From NCBI RefSeq assembly GCF_900601905.1, contig NZ_UWFA01000416.1, positions 310,001 to 374,000 of the forward strand: a stretch of 64,000 nt of DNA, written 5' to 3'. Shown one piece after another: positions 42,449-51,441 of the stretch. Both the position numbers and the translations under genes were made by a program. The first letter of the stretch is position 1, and each line of letters starts with the position of its first letter. Below the pieces are notes generated by a model, which saw nothing but the letters and a program-made list of their open reading frames with translations, ran no database searches and was not told the DNA's origin. The DNA comes from Pseudomonas viridiflava (GTDB lineage Bacteria > Pseudomonadota > Gammaproteobacteria > Pseudomonadales > Pseudomonadaceae).

Positions 42449-43078
42449 TTACTTGGCAGTCAGCGCCGAGTAGCTGTTCATCAGGTTGCGGTAGTTAGGA
42501 ATGCGCGGCGACAGCAGGTTGGCCAGGCCTTCCATGTCGTTGCGCCAGTCGACCTGCAGCTCGCAGGCCACGGAGAACCAGTTGACCAGTTGCGCACCGG
42601 CGGCGCTCATGCGCGCCCAGGCGGCCTGTTGCACGGTTTCGTTGAAGGTGCCGGACGCATCGGTCACCACGAACACTTCGAAACCTTCAGCCAGTGCCGA
42701 CAGGGTCGGGAACGTCACGCAGACATCCGTTACGACGCCCGCGATGATCAGTTGCTTGCGACCGGTCGCCTTGACGGCTTTGACGAAGTCTTCGTTGTCC
42801 CAGGCATTGATCTGGCCTGGACGCGGGATGTACGGCGCGTCCGGGAACATCTCTTTCAACTCGGGAACCATCGGGCCGTTCGGGCCGCTTTCGAAGCTGG
42901 TGGTCAGGATGGTTGGCAGTTTGAAGAACTTGGCCAGGTCCGCCAGGGCCAACACGTTGTTCTTGAACTCGTTGGGCTGGAAATCCTGAACCAGCGAGAT
43001 CAGGCCTGTCTGGTGGTCGACCAGCAGCACAACGGCGTCGTCTTTGTTCAAACGCTTCCAGGGGGTAGCAGTGCTCAT
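42449..43078 (-). CDS. YcaC-like isochorismatase-family hydrolase
   Basis: 209 residues, same size as E. coli YcaC. Isochorismatase fold with Asp21 in LLVDHQTGL and candidate nucleophile Cys120 in IIAGVVTDVCVTF. TSFESGPNGPMVPELKEMFP and NAWDNEDFVKAVKATG are YcaC-specific blocks. YcaC-type enzymes form octameric rings; the true substrate is unknown. Lies at the end of a minus-strand run begun by the DoxX gene; 53 bases after the amidohydrolase. Confidence 0.9.
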   Translation of the reverse strand: MSTATPWKRLNKDDAVVLLVDHQTGLISLVQDFQPNEFKNNVLALADLAKFFKLPTILTTSFESGPNGPMVPELKEMFPDAPYIPRPGQINAWDNEDFVKAVKATGRKQLIIAGVVTDVCVTFPTLSALAEGFEVFVVTDASGTFNETVQQAAWARMSAAGAQLVNWFSVACELQVDWRNDMEGLANLLSPRIPNYRNLMNSYSALTAK

Positions 43079-43131
43079 GGGATAACTCCTTCAGGTTTTC
43101 AGAATGTGATCATTGCCGTCATGGCAAATCA

Positions 43132-45117
43132 TCAGAATGCGAAACAGGAACAGCCAAACGCGCCCCAGAAACCCTGGAAATCGCTGACTGGAACATTGGA
43201 AAGCCGCGCGCGTTCGTGGCTGTGCGAGTGCACGGTGCACGGCCCGGCGCACTGGTGAACCTGAGCAACCAACGGCGAGTTAGGACGCCAGTGACCGGGC
43301 ACCTTGACCACCGGCGACCAGTCCGGCAGGACCGGAACCTGGGGCGGCGCGAGGGTTTCGAAATCGCCGCTGCCATACACCACTTTGCCGTCAACCACAG
43401 TCAGTACCGACTCGATCCACTTGATGGATTCTTCATCGACGCTGAAATAGTCAGCCGAGAGCGCTACCAGATCCGCCAGTTGGCCGACCTTGATCATGCC
43501 TTTCTTGCCCTGTTCGGAAGAGAACCAGGCGCTGCCGTGGGTGAACAGCTCAAGGGCGACGTCACGGGACAAACCTTCCGGATACAGCTCCAGGCCGCCG
43601 ACGGTGCGGCCGCTGACCATCCAGTACAGCGAGGTCCATGGGTTGTAGCTGGAAACGCGAGTGGCGTCGGTTCCGGCGCCAACCGGCACGCCTTCGGCCA
43701 GCATGCGTTTGATCGGCGGGGTGTATTCAGCCGCTTTGGCGCCGTAGCGCTCGACGAAATACTCGCCCTGGAAGGCCATCCGGTCCTGGATCGCGATACC
43801 GCCACCCAGCGCCCGCACCCGTTCGATGTTCTTCGGCGTGATGGTTTCGCAGTGGTCAAAGAACCACGGCAAGCCATTGAAAGGTATCTCGCGATTGACC
43901 TTCTCGAAGACGTCCAGCATCCGCGTGATGGATTCGTCATAGGTGGCGTGCAGACGGAACGGCCAGCGATGCTCTACCAGATGGCGCACCACCGGCTCCA
44001 GGTCTTGCTCCATGCCCGCAGGCAGGTCCGGGCGTGGTTCCAGGAAGTCTTCAAAGTCAGCAGCGGAAAACGCCAGCATTTCCCCCGCGCCGTTGTGGCG
44101 CAGGAAGTCATCTCCCTGGTGCAACTTGACAGTGTTGGTCCAGTTCTTGAAGTCTTCCAGCTCTTCCTTGGGCTTCTGGGTGAACAGGTTGTAGGCAATG
44201 CGCACGGTGAGTTGCTTCTCACGGGCCAATTGCTCGATCACCGCGTAGTCATCCGGGTAATTCTGGAAACCACCGCCTGCGTCGATGGCGCTGGTGACAC
44301 CCAGACGGTTCAGCTCACGCATGAACTGGCGGGTGGAGTTGACCTGATACTCCAGAGGCAGCTTGGGACCTTTCGCGAGAGTCGAATACAGAATCATCGC
44401 GTTCGGCTTGGCCACCAGCATGCCGGTCGGGTCGCCATTGGAATCACGGACGATCTCGCCACCGGGCGGGTTTGGCGTGTTGCGGGTATAACCGGCAACG
44501 CGCAGGGCAGCGCGGTTGAGCAAGGCGCGGTCATACAGGTGCAGCACGAACACCGGAGTATCTGGCGCGGCCTGGTTGAGTTCTTCCAGAGTTGGCATGC
44601 GCTTTTCAGCGAACTGGAATTCGTTCCAGCCACCCACTACGCGCACCCATTGCGGCGTCGGCGTACGGTCGGCCTGGTCCTTGAGCATGCGCAGCGCATC
44701 GGCCAGTGACGGCACGCCTTCCCAGCGCAGCTCCAGGTTGTAGTTCAGGCCACCGCGGATCAGGTGCAGGTGCGAATCGTTGAGCCCGGGAATGACCGTG
44801 CGCTTTTTCAGGTCGATGACCTGAGTTGCACTGCCACGCAGGGCCATGACTTCAGCGTCACTGCCCACGGCGACAAACCGGCCGCCACTGATGGCCACGG
44901 CGCTGGCGCGGGGCTTTTCACGATCGACAGTATGTAACTGGCCGTTGAAGAGAATCAGTTCGACATTCATTGCAGTTCCTTCGACAGAGTATTGAGAGGC
45001 ACCGGCATAGCCAGCGAAGGGAAAAGAAGGAAGGATCGCCGCTGCAGCACTGAGCAGCGTGCTCTTGGCGAGAAACCGGCGGCGTTGTTGATCGGTAGTC
45101 TTATCGTCGTCGTTCAT
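43132..45117 (-). CDS. Amidohydrolase-family metallo-hydrolase with twin-arginine signal
   Basis: 661 residues. The N terminus RRRFLAKSTLLSAAAAILPS is a Tat signal (RRxFL), so export folded to the periplasm is expected. After a second Met (MNVELILFNG, near residue 50) the protein follows the YtcJ-like amidohydrolase pattern: HTVDREKPRASAVAISGGRF, VIPGLNDSHLHLIRGG (metal His pair), FRLHATYDE, WFFDHCETI and GAGTDATRVSSYNPW near the C-terminal metal site. Substrate is likely an amide or cyclic ring compound but not predictable. The last 30 residues (His/Ser/Cys) are unusual. Confidence 0.85.
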   Translation of the reverse strand: MNDDDKTTDQQRRRFLAKSTLLSAAAAILPSFPFAGYAGASQYSVEGTAMNVELILFNGQLHTVDREKPRASAVAISGGRFVAVGSDAEVMALRGSATQVIDLKKRTVIPGLNDSHLHLIRGGLNYNLELRWEGVPSLADALRMLKDQADRTPTPQWVRVVGGWNEFQFAEKRMPTLEELNQAAPDTPVFVLHLYDRALLNRAALRVAGYTRNTPNPPGGEIVRDSNGDPTGMLVAKPNAMILYSTLAKGPKLPLEYQVNSTRQFMRELNRLGVTSAIDAGGGFQNYPDDYAVIEQLAREKQLTVRIAYNLFTQKPKEELEDFKNWTNTVKLHQGDDFLRHNGAGEMLAFSAADFEDFLEPRPDLPAGMEQDLEPVVRHLVEHRWPFRLHATYDESITRMLDVFEKVNREIPFNGLPWFFDHCETITPKNIERVRALGGGIAIQDRMAFQGEYFVERYGAKAAEYTPPIKRMLAEGVPVGAGTDATRVSSYNPWTSLYWMVSGRTVGGLELYPEGLSRDVALELFTHGSAWFSSEQGKKGMIKVGQLADLVALSADYFSVDEESIKWIESVLTVVDGKVVYGSGDFETLAPPQVPVLPDWSPVVKVPGHWRPNSPLVAQVHQCAGPCTVHSHSHERARLSNVPVSDFQGFWGAFGCSCFAF

Positions 45118-45120
45118 GGC

Positions 45121-45747
45121 TCACTCCACAGGATCATGGCTGGGCGATGCGTTCAGCCATGGGGCGAACAGGCGGGTTGCGGCAGGCATCATCAGGTAGC
45201 AGACCAGCAGGACGATGGTGATCGTCACCAGCGCGGTGCTGACGACGTAGTTGGCCAGCAGCGGGCTCAAGGCAAACACCGGTCCCCACAGCAAAGGAAT
45301 CAACAGGGTCAGCGGGCAGATCACCAGAAATGTGACACAGGCCTGCTTCCAGCGCGGCGGCGGTGGCGCCGCGGCTTCGGAGCCTGGGGTGAACCAGAAT
45401 TCGTTGTGCGGATTGACCTCGGTCTGATCACCATCGGCCAGCATCGGTGTGGCCTCCTCCACCAGCGCGCGGCGCTGCGCCGAATCCAGCCAGCTCTGCA
45501 TGGCCTCGGTGGAATGGAAGCGTAGTACACAGGTGAACAGATGCAGGCCCGCGGATTTGCTGCGGATCACGTCCACCCCCAGATGCCCCGGATAGCTGCC
45601 GGCGATCGACACAATGCGTCGCAACCAGGCCTCATAATCAGCTTCCATACCGGCACGGATCCGGTGCTTGATCACAAGGGTCACGACCTCGCTGAAGGTT
45701 GGCTGGCTGACCACTGCAGCTTCGGACAGGGAATTGCGCTCAGACAT
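45121..45747 (-). CDS. Antibiotic biosynthesis monooxygenase (ABM)-domain membrane protein
   Basis: 208 residues. Residues 19-95 follow the ABM fold (TLVIKHRIRAGMEADYEAWLRRI, GHLGVDVIRS and FHSTEAMQSWLDS). A proline-rich linker (PPPP near 128) is followed by two membrane helices at about 135-158 and 165-185. The ABM domain presumably faces the cytoplasm and acts on a small aromatic or quinone-like molecule; the C-terminal anchor is common in this family. It overlaps the DoxX gene by 8 bases and lies three bases upstream of the amidohydrolase. Confidence 0.84.
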   Translation of the reverse strand: MSERNSLSEAAVVSQPTFSEVVTLVIKHRIRAGMEADYEAWLRRIVSIAGSYPGHLGVDVIRSKSAGLHLFTCVLRFHSTEAMQSWLDSAQRRALVEEATPMLADGDQTEVNPHNEFWFTPGSEAAAPPPPRWKQACVTFLVICPLTLLIPLLWGPVFALSPLLANYVVSTALVTITIVLLVCYLMMPAATRLFAPWLNASPSHDPVE

Positions 45748-46156
45748 AACGTACCGCTCCGTTAAACCGTGCGTTCAGGGCAAGGCGTCCCGGCCCGGCG
45801 ATCAGCACGGTGGTAAAAATGATCAGCAACAGCCAGCCGAATTGCCCTTCTTCAACGCTCCACTGCGGATGGACAATCACTAACGCCACCAACAACAGAA
45901 ATAGAATAGGCAGACAGGCCAGGCGCACGAACACCCCGGCGGCGATCAACAGCGGGCACAGGACTTCGGCGAAAATGGCGAGGCTCAGCGTTAACCCGGC
46001 ACCCAGATGAAACGGGTCTTCGATGAGCGTCAATTGATGCTGGAAATCCAGCAGCTTGGGCAAGCCATGGACGGCGAGCAGAAAAGCGGCCGCGCTGATC
46101 CTGAGGAACAGCAGACCGAGATCACGAGCATTGCTTTCAAGACTTGAAGGGTTCAT
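45740..46156 (-). CDS. DoxX-family membrane protein
   Basis: 138 residues with four hydrophobic segments (about 12-30, 51-73, 78-96, 106-125). LGLLFLRISAAAFLLAVHGLPKLLDF is the DoxX start (in two parts) with the conserved HGxxKL motif. DoxX proteins are small integral membrane oxidoreductase partners or quinone-related scaffolds. First gene of the operon DoxX-ABM-amidohydrolase-YcaC. Promoter region contains nothing recognised except the REPIN upstream. Confidence 0.86.
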   Translation of the reverse strand: MNPSSLESNARDLGLLFLRISAAAFLLAVHGLPKLLDFQHQLTLIEDPFHLGAGLTLSLAIFAEVLCPLLIAAGVFVRLACLPILFLLLVALVIVHPQWSVEEGQFGWLLLIIFTTVLIAGPGRLALNARFNGAVRYV

Positions 46157-46289
46157 GGCGCACCGACAGAAGTTGGGATGGCCAGAACAGCAATGCTGTG
46201 GGATTGGCCAAATCTGGAGTCGATAGTGCCGGGTTGAAGCGAAATGATAATTGAATGGTTGTGCTTTCTTCGGTGCGGCCCCTGTTCAC

Positions 46290-46380
46290 GTGGGACCGGC
46301 TTTAGCCGGGAAGGCAGCATTCAGGACGACATTGGTCCTGTGGAGTCGCTGCCCTATTCCCGGTTGAAGCCGGTCCCACA
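46290..46380. repeat. REPIN of the GTGGGACCGGCTTTAGCCGG type
   Basis: GTGGGACCGGCTTTAGCCGG (46290-46309) and CCGGTTGAAGCCGGTCCCAC (46359-46378 region) enclose about 50 bases. Located between the LysR gene and the DoxX operon, both on the minus strand. Confidence 0.82.
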
Positions 46381-46384
46381 AAGG

Positions 46385-47305
46385 TCACCCCTGCGCGTCG
46401 GGGTTCTTGGACATATGCTGGCTGATCCGCGACCGCAGCCAGCGCTCGGCCGGGTCGTTGTCATGTACGCCGCTCCAGACCATCGACAGCTCCGCTGCGA
46501 CTATCGGGAACGGCGGGTCTTCGGCTCGCAATGCGCAGCCTTCAACCAGGGCGCAAGCGGCATAATCGGGCACTGTCGCAATCAACTCGGTACCCGCCAG
46601 CAAGGCGCGCAGGCCGTTGAACTGCGGGACACCGAGCACCACCTTGCGACTGCGTCCGACCTTGGCCAGATCCATGTCGATGTTGCCGCTCAGGTCGCCG
46701 GAAAACGACACCATGGCGTGAGGCCGCGCGCAATAATCATCCAGCGTCAGGGGTTCGGGGCGAGCGTCGCCGCGCAAGACTTTGCAGTCGATATCGCGCA
46801 GTTTTTTGCGTTTGGCGTTTGCTGGGAGCTCGGTGGTGTAGCTGACGCCTACCGAAATTTCTCCGCTAGCCAGGAGCGCTGGCATTAACAGGTAATTGGC
46901 GCGCCTGACCACAATGATGATGCCCGGCGCCTCTTCGCGCAGCTGGTGCAGCAATGGCGGCAATAAACCGAATTCGGCGTCGTCGGACAGGCCGATACGA
47001 AACACGTCGCAGCTGGTGGACGGGTCGAAATCCTTGGCCCGGCTGACCGCCCCCGAGATAGTGTCCAGCGCTGGCTGGATTTCCTTGAGAATGGCCAGTG
47101 CCCTGGCGGTAGGCTCCATGCCGCGCCCGCTGCGCAGCAACAACGGGTCGTCGAACAGGTCCCGCAAGCGCGACAGTGCCGCGCTCACGGCGGGCTGGCC
47201 CATGAACAGCTTCTCGGCCACCCGGGTCAGGTTGCGTTCGAACATCAACGCTTCAAAGATCACCAGCAGGTTCAAGTCGACACGGCGCAAGTCATTACGA
47301 TTCAT
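46385..47305 (-). CDS. LysR-family transcriptional regulator
   Basis: 306 residues. HTH at about 6-65 with DLNLLVIFEALMFERNLTRV and GQPAVSAALSRLRDLFDDPL, of the NodD/NagR/LeuO-like group. Effector domain begins CDVFRIGLSDDAEFGLLPPLL. It is divergent from an OprD-family porin gene 287 bases away and also upstream of the DoxX operon, so it may control either. Effector unknown. Confidence 0.88.
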   Translation of the reverse strand: MNRNDLRRVDLNLLVIFEALMFERNLTRVAEKLFMGQPAVSAALSRLRDLFDDPLLLRSGRGMEPTARALAILKEIQPALDTISGAVSRAKDFDPSTSCDVFRIGLSDDAEFGLLPPLLHQLREEAPGIIIVVRRANYLLMPALLASGEISVGVSYTTELPANAKRKKLRDIDCKVLRGDARPEPLTLDDYCARPHAMVSFSGDLSGNIDMDLAKVGRSRKVVLGVPQFNGLRALLAGTELIATVPDYAACALVEGCALRAEDPPFPIVAAELSMVWSGVHDNDPAERWLRSRISQHMSKNPDAQG

Positions 47306-47472
47306 CTGATAGGCCCGAACAAAAGGAATGAGAACGCCGCAAGGCTCGTCTGCGGGTCAAGTAAGCCCGGTTGCGCGCGCGATGACTTGTATGTTTGTGC
47401 TTTTGCACCGCGAAGAGGCCGGTGAATCCAGCACAAATCTTTAGCCTCGGATACCGCATTCGCGAGCAAGGG

Positions 47473-47506
47473 GGAGCGCCACCCCGATCCCACAGGGCGG
47501 TGCTCC
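47473..47506. repeat. Imperfect inverted repeat in the LysR/porin gap
   Basis: GGAGCGCCACCC and GGGCGGTGCTCC (10 of 12 pairs) around an eight-base-plus loop. It may be a degenerate REP or an operator. The rest of 47306-47592 is unrecognised. Confidence 0.4.
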
Positions 47507-47592
47507 AGACTGCAAATTATGCGCACACCCATGCAATCAACCACCGCCCTCACCTGTCAGCCTAGTCGCTCGATTGCTCAAAGGGCTGACCC

Positions 47593-48909
47593 ATGCGAAC
47601 GCGATTTACCTTGATGACTGCCCTGGCGCTAATCGGCGCTGGCAAAGCGATGATGGCCAATGCCCAGGAGCACGGATTCATCGAAGACTCGACCCTGAAC
47701 CTGCTGGCGCGCAACTTCCTGCTGCACAACGACTACCGCAGCGGCCATCCTGACCAGAGTTATCGGCAGGAATGGGCTCAGGGCTTTATTGCCAACCTGC
47801 ACTCGGGCTTCACCCAGGGTCAGGTCGGGGTGGGTGTTGATGCCCATGCCTTTTACGGGCTGAAGCTGGACGGCGGGCGCGGTCACGCAGGCACGGGTCT
47901 GCTGCCTCTGGACAGCGACGGGCGCGCGGAAACCGACTACTCCAGCGCGGGGGCCGCCGTCAAGCTCAGGTACTCGAATACCACGCTCAAGGTCGGCGAG
48001 ATGGAAGTCGAGACACCGGTTTTCGATACCGCCGACAAGCGTCTGCAACCGGAGTACGCCACCGGTTTTTTCCTCGACAGTCAGCAAATGGAAGGTCTGC
48101 GCCTGGTGGCCGGGCACTTCAGTGCCTTCCGCAATCAGAACGCATCCACCGCCAGGGGAGATTTCGATGGCTATGGCGCGAGCACCCGCCATGCCAGCAT
48201 CAGCCTGGTGGGCGCGGAGTTTTCCGGGGAGGGTGCGCTGGGCGGATCGGTCTACGCCTCACAGCTGAGCGATGCCTGGCAGCAGTACTACGCCAACCTG
48301 CACTTCAAACAGGCACTGTCGGGCACGAGCTCGCTGTTGCTGGACAGCAACCTCTATAGATCCCTCGACGAGGGCGACGCCAATGCAGGCTCGATCAACA
48401 ACACGGCGTATAGCGTTTCGGCTAAATACAGTATCGGCAGCCAGGCGTTCACCCTCGCCTATCAGAAAATCAACGGGGATACGCCATTCGATTTTGTCGG
48501 CGGTGATTCCATCTACCTCGCCAACTCGATCAAGTATGCCGACTTCAACGGCGCCCACGAGCAAGCCTGGCAAGTGCGTTACGACCTGAACTTTGATGAA
48601 TGGGGCCTGCCCGGCCTGAAGTTCATGACCCGCTACGTGACCGGCGAGCAGATTGACGGCACCCATGCACCGCAAGGCGGAGCGTACAACCCGTTCGCGG
48701 GTGACGTTGATCGTTATCAGCCGCTTCAGGGCCAAGGCGGCCGCCACTGGGAGCGGGACATCGACCTTAAATACACCGTGCAATCAGGGCCGGCAAAGGA
48801 CCTGTCGCTCAATGTTTCCCATGTATCCCATCGAGCCAATACCGCCCAGGCGGGCGATGACATCGACCGTCTGTACCTGGTGATCGAGTATCCGCTGCAA
48901 CTGCTCTGA
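47593..48909 (+). CDS. OprD-family outer membrane porin
   Basis: 438 residues, family length about 420-440. Signal peptide MRTRFTLMTALALIGAGKAMMANA. After cleavage it starts QEHGFIEDSTLNLLARNFLLHNDY, the usual OprD opening (helix turn plus STLNLL.RN). Alternating hydrophobic strand repeats and the final aromatic/leucine YPLQLL fit an 18-strand barrel. Substrate probably an acidic or basic small solute; not predicted. AAAGGG precedes the ATG. Its stop is 14 bases from the convergent AraC stop, with no terminator visible. Confidence 0.9.
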   Translation: MRTRFTLMTALALIGAGKAMMANAQEHGFIEDSTLNLLARNFLLHNDYRSGHPDQSYRQEWAQGFIANLHSGFTQGQVGVGVDAHAFYGLKLDGGRGHAGTGLLPLDSDGRAETDYSSAGAAVKLRYSNTTLKVGEMEVETPVFDTADKRLQPEYATGFFLDSQQMEGLRLVAGHFSAFRNQNASTARGDFDGYGASTRHASISLVGAEFSGEGALGGSVYASQLSDAWQQYYANLHFKQALSGTSSLLLDSNLYRSLDEGDANAGSINNTAYSVSAKYSIGSQAFTLAYQKINGDTPFDFVGGDSIYLANSIKYADFNGAHEQAWQVRYDLNFDEWGLPGLKFMTRYVTGEQIDGTHAPQGGAYNPFAGDVDRYQPLQGQGGRHWERDIDLKYTVQSGPAKDLSLNVSHVSHRANTAQAGDDIDRLYLVIEYPLQLL

Positions 48910-48923
48910 CCACACCCAACCCG

Positions 48924-49589
48924 TCACCCAGCGTGGCGGGTCTGCGGAGTCGGCTGGGCAGACAACGAACGTCTCCAGCTGAACGGGGTGACACCGACCA
49001 CCCGGGTAAACACCCGGGTGAAGTGCGACTGATCCGCAAAACCGCAATCCAGGCTGATCCGCGAGATGGACACGCTGCTCTGGGTCAGCAGCGACTTCGC
49101 CTTGTCCAGGCGCACCTGCAGGAACCAGTCGCGGGGCGAATAGCCGGTGTTTTTCTTGAAGGCTCTGGAAAAGTGACTGCGCGACAGCGAGCATTCAGTG
49201 GCGATCTGGGCAATCGAAAGCCCGCGATCCATGTGGCTGGCCATCATCTCTTTGGCGCGCCGCTCCTGCCAGGGCGACAGCGCGACCTTTTCGCAGACAG
49301 CGGGCGCTGCTGCAGGTTTGGCAAAGCGCGTCGACAGGTGCGAACACAACAGCAACATGGCCCGCTCAACTGAATCCTCGGTTTGCCCCTGGCGATCACG
49401 CAACGCGGGCAACAGCGAGCAGATCAGTTGATAGGCCAGTGGGTCGATGGACGACGTGGCGGACTCATCTCCCGGCGCCCAGGCGCTCAGCAATTGGTCG
49501 ACGACCGAGGTCGGGTTTTCCACGCGGGGGATCTGGCCCGCAGCGCTCGGATCGATTCGGCGTAGCGGCGATGGACTGAAAGTGTTCAT
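48924..49589 (-). CDS. AraC-family transcriptional regulator (short N-terminal domain)
   Basis: 221 residues, shorter than usual AraC proteins (about 290). HTH part about 115-215: LSIAQIATECSLSRSHFSRAF, then LDCGFADQSHFTRVF. The N-terminal 110 residues are low in cupin pattern. It is similar to the larger AraC protein at 62306 (both read ECSLSRSHFSRAFK and CGFADQ). Divergent from an alpha/beta hydrolase gene, which it may control. Confidence 0.84.
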   Translation of the reverse strand: MNTFSPSPLRRIDPSAAGQIPRVENPTSVVDQLLSAWAPGDESATSSIDPLAYQLICSLLPALRDRQGQTEDSVERAMLLLCSHLSTRFAKPAAAPAVCEKVALSPWQERRAKEMMASHMDRGLSIAQIATECSLSRSHFSRAFKKNTGYSPRDWFLQVRLDKAKSLLTQSSVSISRISLDCGFADQSHFTRVFTRVVGVTPFSWRRSLSAQPTPQTRHAG

Positions 49590-49838
49590 TACAGACGCTC
49601 CTGCTCAGAGGGTGTATGGCAGGGTCGGAGTCTGTGTCGCGCTGTTCTTAAAGTCCTTTGGCAAACATTAAACGTTCTGAAGCAGCGCTCGGCCCGGCAA
49701 CGCCGGGCGTTACCGGCCTTGAGGCGGTTAAGAACGTTTCAGGTCCGGCCAAGGACCTGACACCCGGGGCGGCATAGCCTGAGTTCCGATTGGGCGTTTA
49801 CACATCACTGATTCTTTCACCGACAGCCGGAGCCGAGC

Positions 49839-50660
49839 ATGCCGACGATCACCACACCCGATGGCACACAGATCTACTACAAGGACTGGGGCACCGGTCA
49901 GCCGATTGTTCTCAGCCATGGCTGGCCACTGAACGCCGACATGTGGGAATACCAGATGAATTTCCTGGCCGACAACGGCTTTCGGGTCATCGCCCATGAC
50001 CGCCGTGGCTTCGGCCGGTCCAGCCAACCCTGGACCGGTTACGACTACGACACGTTCGCCGATGATCTGCACGCCCTGATCACCACCCTGAATTTGAATG
50101 ACGTGATGCTGGTCGGCTTTTCCATGGGCGGCGGTGAAGTGGCGCGCTACCTCGGTCGCCACGGCAGCAAACGGGTCGCCAAGGCGGTGTTGGTGAGCGC
50201 TGTCACGCCGCTGATGATCCGTCGTGATGACCACCCGGAAGGCATGGATCCGACGATTTTCGATGGCATTCGGGCTGGCCTTCTCAAGGATCGGGCGGCT
50301 TTTCTGGACGCCTTCGGCCCGATCTTCACCGGGAGCGGCAAGCCGGGCTCGCCGGTTGGCAAACCGATGCTCGACTGGACCCAGTCCATGGCCATGCAGG
50401 CGGGTTTCAAAGGTACATTGGATTGTGTCGCGGCGTTCTCCGAGACCGACTTCCGCTCCGATCTGGCGCGCTTCGACGTACCGACCCTGGTCATTCATGG
50501 CGACGGTGACGCGGTGGTAGATTTCCACGTCACCGGCAAAGCGGCGGCCGAGCTGGTCAGGGGGGCAAAGCTCAAAGTCTACCCGGGCGCACCTCACGCG
50601 GTGTACTTCACCCATAAGGACCAGTTGAACCAGGACCTGTTGAATTTCGCCCGGGGTTGA
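49839..50660 (+). CDS. Alpha/beta hydrolase, non-heme chloroperoxidase/arylesterase type
   Basis: 273 residues. Nucleophile Ser95 in [12 protein letters not shown], acid Asp224 in IHGDGDAVV, His253 in GAPHAVYF. The start [21 protein letters not shown] and [14 protein letters not shown] match the haloperoxidase-esterase group. Such enzymes act as esterases and can halogenate through peracid. GGAGCCGAGC precedes the ATG. Divergent from the 48924 AraC gene; a hairpin terminator follows. Confidence 0.88.
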   Translation: MPTITTPDGTQIYYKDWGTGQPIVLSHGWPLNADMWEYQMNFLADNGFRVIAHDRRGFGRSSQPWTGYDYDTFADDLHALITTLNLNDVMLVGFSMGGGEVARYLGRHGSKRVAKAVLVSAVTPLMIRRDDHPEGMDPTIFDGIRAGLLKDRAAFLDAFGPIFTGSGKPGSPVGKPMLDWTQSMAMQAGFKGTLDCVAAFSETDFRSDLARFDVPTLVIHGDGDAVVDFHVTGKAAAELVRGAKLKVYPGAPHAVYFTHKDQLNQDLLNFARG

Positions 50661-50679
50661 GAACAGCGGGCAATGGATA

Positions 50680-50713
50680 GCCCCTGGCGTGCTGACGCAT
50701 GCCAGGGGCTTTG
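50680..50713 (+). terminator. Terminator of the alpha/beta hydrolase gene
   Basis: AGCCCCTGGC (50680-50689) pairs with GCCAGGGGCT (50702-50711) over a 12-base loop and is followed by TT. It separates the hydrolase from the HD-like gene 10 bases on. Confidence 0.75.
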
Positions 50714-50723
50714 ATCGTGAGGG

Positions 50724-51377
50724 ATGCACGTGAGAAACCAGCCTGTCGCCGGAGTCGATATTCCGCACAGCAGCATGACCAGCGCCGCCCGGGATTTGAT
50801 CCACGGGACGCAACCGACGCTGTTGTTCAACCACTCCCACCGGGTTTACCTGTTTGCCGTGTTGATCGGCGAGCATCGCAACCAGATGTTCGACACAGAG
50901 ATGCTCTACGTGGCCGCACTGTTCCACTGCATCGGTTTGACAAGCCTGTATCCAGGCTCGCTGAACCGTTTCGAGGTCGACGGCGCCCATGGAGCACGTG
51001 AGTTTCTCAAAGGCTATGGCTGTTCGGAAAGAGAGATCGCACAGGTCTGGGATGCCATCGCTCTGCACACCACGACGGGCATTGCCGAGCACAAATTGCC
51101 GCTGGTGGCGCTGTTGGCCGCAGGCGTCGAGCTGGCACTGTTCGGGCGTCACAGCCAGGCGCTGAATGCCGCCGAGCTGGCGTCGATTCTTCAGGCATTT
51201 CCCAAGGCACCAGGGTTCAAGCGTGACCTACTGCTGCTGCTCCACACGGGCCTCGCCCGCCGTCCACTGGAAAACAACGGCCTGCTGGGCGACGACGTGC
51301 GAGCGCAGTTTGACGGGCAATTCAAACGGGCCAATTTCTGCGAGTTACTGGTGGAGGATCACTGGCGGCTGGAATGA
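50724..51377 (+). CDS. HD-superfamily (cyanamide hydratase-like) protein with altered HD motif
   Basis: 217 residues. It follows the cyanamide-hydratase-like HD pattern: FNHSHRVYLF (His37), LYVAALFHCIGLTSLY, FEVDGAHGAREF and VWDAIALHTTTGIAEH. The normal HD pair at 68-69 reads His-Cys. The other conserved His residues remain. Loss of the Asp metal ligand suggests weak or absent classical metal catalysis. The best start is uncertain: ATG at 50724 has GTGAGGG adjoining it, and ATG at 50775 is an alternative. Function unknown. Confidence 0.8.
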   Translation: MHVRNQPVAGVDIPHSSMTSAARDLIHGTQPTLLFNHSHRVYLFAVLIGEHRNQMFDTEMLYVAALFHCIGLTSLYPGSLNRFEVDGAHGAREFLKGYGCSEREIAQVWDAIALHTTTGIAEHKLPLVALLAAGVELALFGRHSQALNAAELASILQAFPKAPGFKRDLLLLLHTGLARRPLENNGLLGDDVRAQFDGQFKRANFCELLVEDHWRLE

Positions 51378-51395
51378 TCCCGACCACCAGAGGCC

Positions 51396-51437
51396 GCCGA
51401 GACTGCCGAGACTGCCGAGACTGCCGAGACTGCCGAG
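51396..51437. repeat. Tandem 9-base repeat
   Basis: GCCGAGACT is repeated four times exactly (51396-51431) plus six bases of a fifth copy, just before the stop codon of the convergent sensor-kinase gene (51442-51444). A simple-sequence region that can change copy number; it lies in the 64-base gap between two gene ends. Confidence 0.85.
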
Positions 51438-51441
51438 CCGA

